Shown: in pieces, positions 62,156-64,000 of the stretch
Layout of the letters: the number at the start of each line of letters is the position of its first letter
Numbering within the stretch: position 1 is the stretch's first letter
Assembly (NCBI GenBank): GCA_030041475.1
Contig: JASHNU010000031.1
Coordinates: forward strand, 1 to 64,000
DNA: 64,000 nt
DNA from: Candidatus Sulfotelmatobacter sp.
Lineage (GTDB): Bacteria > Acidobacteriota > Terriglobia > Terriglobales > Acidobacteriaceae
Direction: 5' to 3'
Program-made: the position numbers and the translations under genes
Notes under the pieces: model-generated
Seen by the model: only the letters and a program-made list of their open reading frames with translations
What the model was told of the DNA's origin: nothing
Database searches by the model: none

Positions 62156-63610
62156 ATGGCGCGGAAAGCGAGTCCCACCATCTTGCAGGAGGAGTTGTAC
62201 CCGCCCAACGGGGAGTATTTCCGCGCCGATGCATCGCGCCCTGAATTTCCCCGTGACGAGCCCTTGCGCGTAGAGCTCGACGACGCGCGCCTGGTCGATC
62301 TCGACGTGGACGAGGAGTCGCCTTTTCTGCGCGGGCAGAAACGCGTGTCCGCCCGCCGCAATGCCCTCCCGAAACGAGCCGCGAATGGCCTTCTGTGGGC
62401 GTCCGCAGCGGCGGCGATTCTGTGCGTGGCCGCGCTTGGCGCTGCCGGGCTTTACCACTATAGCGAGCGCTCGTGGCGCTTTCGCGTCGACTCGAGCGAC
62501 AACATTGAAATCCTCGGCATGAAGAACGTGACCAAGGCGCAAATCATGGAGGTGATGGGCGCCGACATCGGACGCAATATTTTCTTCGTGCCCCTGGCCG
62601 AGCAGAAGGCGCAACTGGAGCAGATTCCCTGGGTGGAATCGGCCAGTGTGATGCGCTTTGTTCCCAACCGCCTGCGCGTCGAGATTCACGAGCGTACTCC
62701 GGTGGCGTTCGCGCGAGTGGGGCCGCGCATCCAGCTGATCGACGCCAGCGGCACGCTGATGGATTTGCCGAAAACGTCGCTCGCCGGCAGCCACAAATAT
62801 TCCTTCCCTGTGATTTTGGGGATGAATCCGAGCGAGCCACTCTCCACGCGAGCTCCGCGCATGAAAGCCTACGCCGAACTCGTGCGCGATCTCGACTCGG
62901 GCGGCGCGCGCTACTCGCAGGACCTGAGCGAGGTGGATCTCTCGGATCTGGAGGATCTGAAGGTGCGCGTGAACGATCCTGCCGGTGACGTGCTCGTGCA
63001 CCTGGGATCTTCTGACTATCTGCAGCGCTACAAGATTTACATCAGTCACGCGCAGGAGTGGCGGCAGCAATTTCAAAAGCTCGAGTCGGTGAACCTGCGC
63101 TACGACAACCAGGTCATCGTGAACCCCGACATGGAAGGCGCTCCTAGGCAGGCGCGGTTGAGTTTGGCGGCTGCGAAGGCTGCAGCGGCTGCGGGCGTGA
63201 AGCCGGCGGCGCTCGTGAGGAAAGTCGGAGCGAACCAAAAGCCGCTGCCCAAGCCGGCATTCGAGTTATCAAAGGCGACGCTCGACGCGGCATCGGGCAA
63301 GAAGCCACCCGCGAAAGCGAAGCCAGTGAAAGGGAAAGCAAAAGTCGCGCACGTAAGGAGCAGGGCTGCGCAGAAGAAAGCCGCCCAGAAAAGCGCAGTC
63401 CAGGCGAGCCTTCCGAAACCGGTTGCCAAGGCGAGTGGAGCGCCGACACTCCCAGCTGCAGCGGCGAAGGCGCCTGTCAAGGCAGAGCCGAAAGCGGCAA
63501 TGCAAATGCCCGCGCAAGCAGAAGAAAAGAAGCCGGTGCAGTCCGCACCCGCTGCCGGATCGAAGCCAAGTCCGGCGATCGCGAAACCGACGAATCAAGG
63601 GAACATCTGA
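62156..63610 (+). CDS. ftsQ: Cell division protein FtsQ with long basic C-terminal tail
   Basis: A 484-aa bitopic divisome protein. Cytoplasmic N-terminus 1-76, one transmembrane helix (about 77-100), POTRA domain (about 112-182; VDSSDNIEILGMKNVTKAQIMEVM...NRLRVEIHERTPVAFARV) and an FtsQ beta domain to about residue 325. Residues about 328-484 form an Ala/Lys/Pro-rich low-complexity tail with repeated KPxAK-type motifs, absent from typical FtsQ (about 250-300 aa). A TATAGT (62108-62113) may be its -10 box, since the terminator at 61950 blocks read-through. Confidence 0.9.
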   Translation: MARKASPTILQEELYPPNGEYFRADASRPEFPRDEPLRVELDDARLVDLDVDEESPFLRGQKRVSARRNALPKRAANGLLWASAAAAILCVAALGAAGLYHYSERSWRFRVDSSDNIEILGMKNVTKAQIMEVMGADIGRNIFFVPLAEQKAQLEQIPWVESASVMRFVPNRLRVEIHERTPVAFARVGPRIQLIDASGTLMDLPKTSLAGSHKYSFPVILGMNPSEPLSTRAPRMKAYAELVRDLDSGGARYSQDLSEVDLSDLEDLKVRVNDPAGDVLVHLGSSDYLQRYKIYISHAQEWRQQFQKLESVNLRYDNQVIVNPDMEGAPRQARLSLAAAKAAAAAGVKPAALVRKVGANQKPLPKPAFELSKATLDAASGKKPPAKAKPVKGKAKVAHVRSRAAQKKAAQKSAVQASLPKPVAKASGAPTLPAAAAKAPVKAEPKAAMQMPAQAEEKKPVQSAPAAGSKPSPAIAKPTNQGNI

Positions 63611-63649
63611 TTACGAAATATTCCATGAGGTCAGGGAATTCATAACGCA

Positions 63650-64000
63650 ATGGGGAACCCGCAAGGCAATTTCTTAACAGCAATTGATGTGGGCAGTGCG
63701 AAAACGTGCGCACTCATCGCCGAGATCACCGACGCCGGTTTGCGCTATCGCGGCCACGGCGTGGCCGATTCCCGCGGTTCGCGCAAGGGAGTGATTGTCG
63801 AACTGGACAAAGCCGTGGCGGCGATCCAGAAGGCGGTCGAGGCCGCCGAGGATCTTGCCAAAGCGCCCGTCGAGCACGCCATCGTCGGCATCGGTGGAGC
63901 GCACGTGCGCGGCGTGAACAGCCACGGCGGCATCAGCCTGGGCACGCGTCCACGGGAAATTGGACGTGACGAAATCAAGCAGGCGGTCGAACGGGCGCGG
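63650..64000 (+). CDS. ftsA: Cell division protein FtsA, N-terminal part (runs off the window)
   Basis: The first 117 codons of an actin-like protein that tethers FtsZ to the membrane. It begins MGNPQGNFLTAIDVGSAKTC, with the phosphate-1 loop AIDVGSAKTCALIAEI, then SRGSRKGVIVELDKAVAAIQKAVEAAEDLA and AIVGIGGAHVRGVNSHGGI, the 1C-domain start. The frame is open to the last base. It follows ftsQ by 39 bp. Complete length and the C-terminal amphipathic helix lie outside the window. Confidence 0.92.
   Translation, partial: MGNPQGNFLTAIDVGSAKTCALIAEITDAGLRYRGHGVADSRGSRKGVIVELDKAVAAIQKAVEAAEDLAKAPVEHAIVGIGGAHVRGVNSHGGISLGTRPREIGRDEIKQAVERAR

Overview
The window reads as one chromosomal segment of a GC-rich Acidobacteriota bacterium, probably class Terriglobia (relatives of Koribacter or Sulfotelmatobacter). 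The lineage is inferred from gene content: a large carboxypeptidase-regulatory/TonB-dependent outer-membrane protein, two receptor kinases carrying TolB-like propellers, a fused AroD-AroE enzyme, an orphan GvpL/F protein and short palindromic repeats of the 'TCATCCTGAGC' and 'CCACAGAGG' types. MurE carries the DNPR motif expected for meso-diaminopimelate peptidoglycan, and TonB, Tat and POTRA proteins point to a diderm envelope. No tRNA, rRNA, CRISPR array, prophage or insertion sequence was recognised.

Layout. 1-2 kb: a promoter, a SAM-I riboswitch and a hairpin platform precede a threonine synthase gene and a MoaD/ThiS-like sulfur carrier gene. 2-6.3 kb: a TetR regulator with an ABC exporter (membrane fusion protein, ATPase, permease). 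6.9-8.2 kb: a secreted S53 peptidase. 8.3-11.3 kb: the yceD-rpmF-plsX-fabD lipid/ribosome operon. 11.4-12.1 kb: a vapBC-type toxin-antitoxin pair. 12.1-14.7 kb: a two-subunit molybdenum hydroxylase. 14.8-20.1 kb: a TPR protein, a TonB-type receptor and a DksA-like regulator. 20.4-25 kb: an M28 peptidase, a possible small RNA, GvpL/F and AroDE. 25-31.2 kb: an exported protein, AMMECR1, PgsA, a helix-hairpin-helix protein, glutamate dehydrogenase and a CapA-like protein. 31.4-43 kb: a metallo-beta-lactamase-fold hydrolase, the two kinases, trpE and trpG, PilZ, AMIN and YtxH proteins, and EF-P. 43-49.3 kb: mostly small genes, with acylphosphatase, apt and pckA. 49.3-64 kb: a division and cell-wall (dcw) cluster murE-murF-mraY-murD-ftsW-murG-(small gene)-murC, then an interruption by three unrelated genes, then ftsQ and the beginning of ftsA.

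How the parts connect. The wall cluster makes lipid I/II precursors (MurC-F, MraY, MurG) and feeds the divisome (FtsW, FtsQ, FtsA). PlsX, FabD and PgsA serve membrane lipid synthesis. The SAM-controlled pair at the left edge sits at the threonine/methionine branch point and may link a sulfur carrier to it. Glutamate dehydrogenase and the CapA-like protein, encoded next to each other, share almost identical promoters, and the glutamate dehydrogenase leader also carries a strict 16-bp repeat. Several genes have a -10 box 6-12 bp before the start codon and no Shine-Dalgarno sequence, which suggests leaderless mRNAs are common here.
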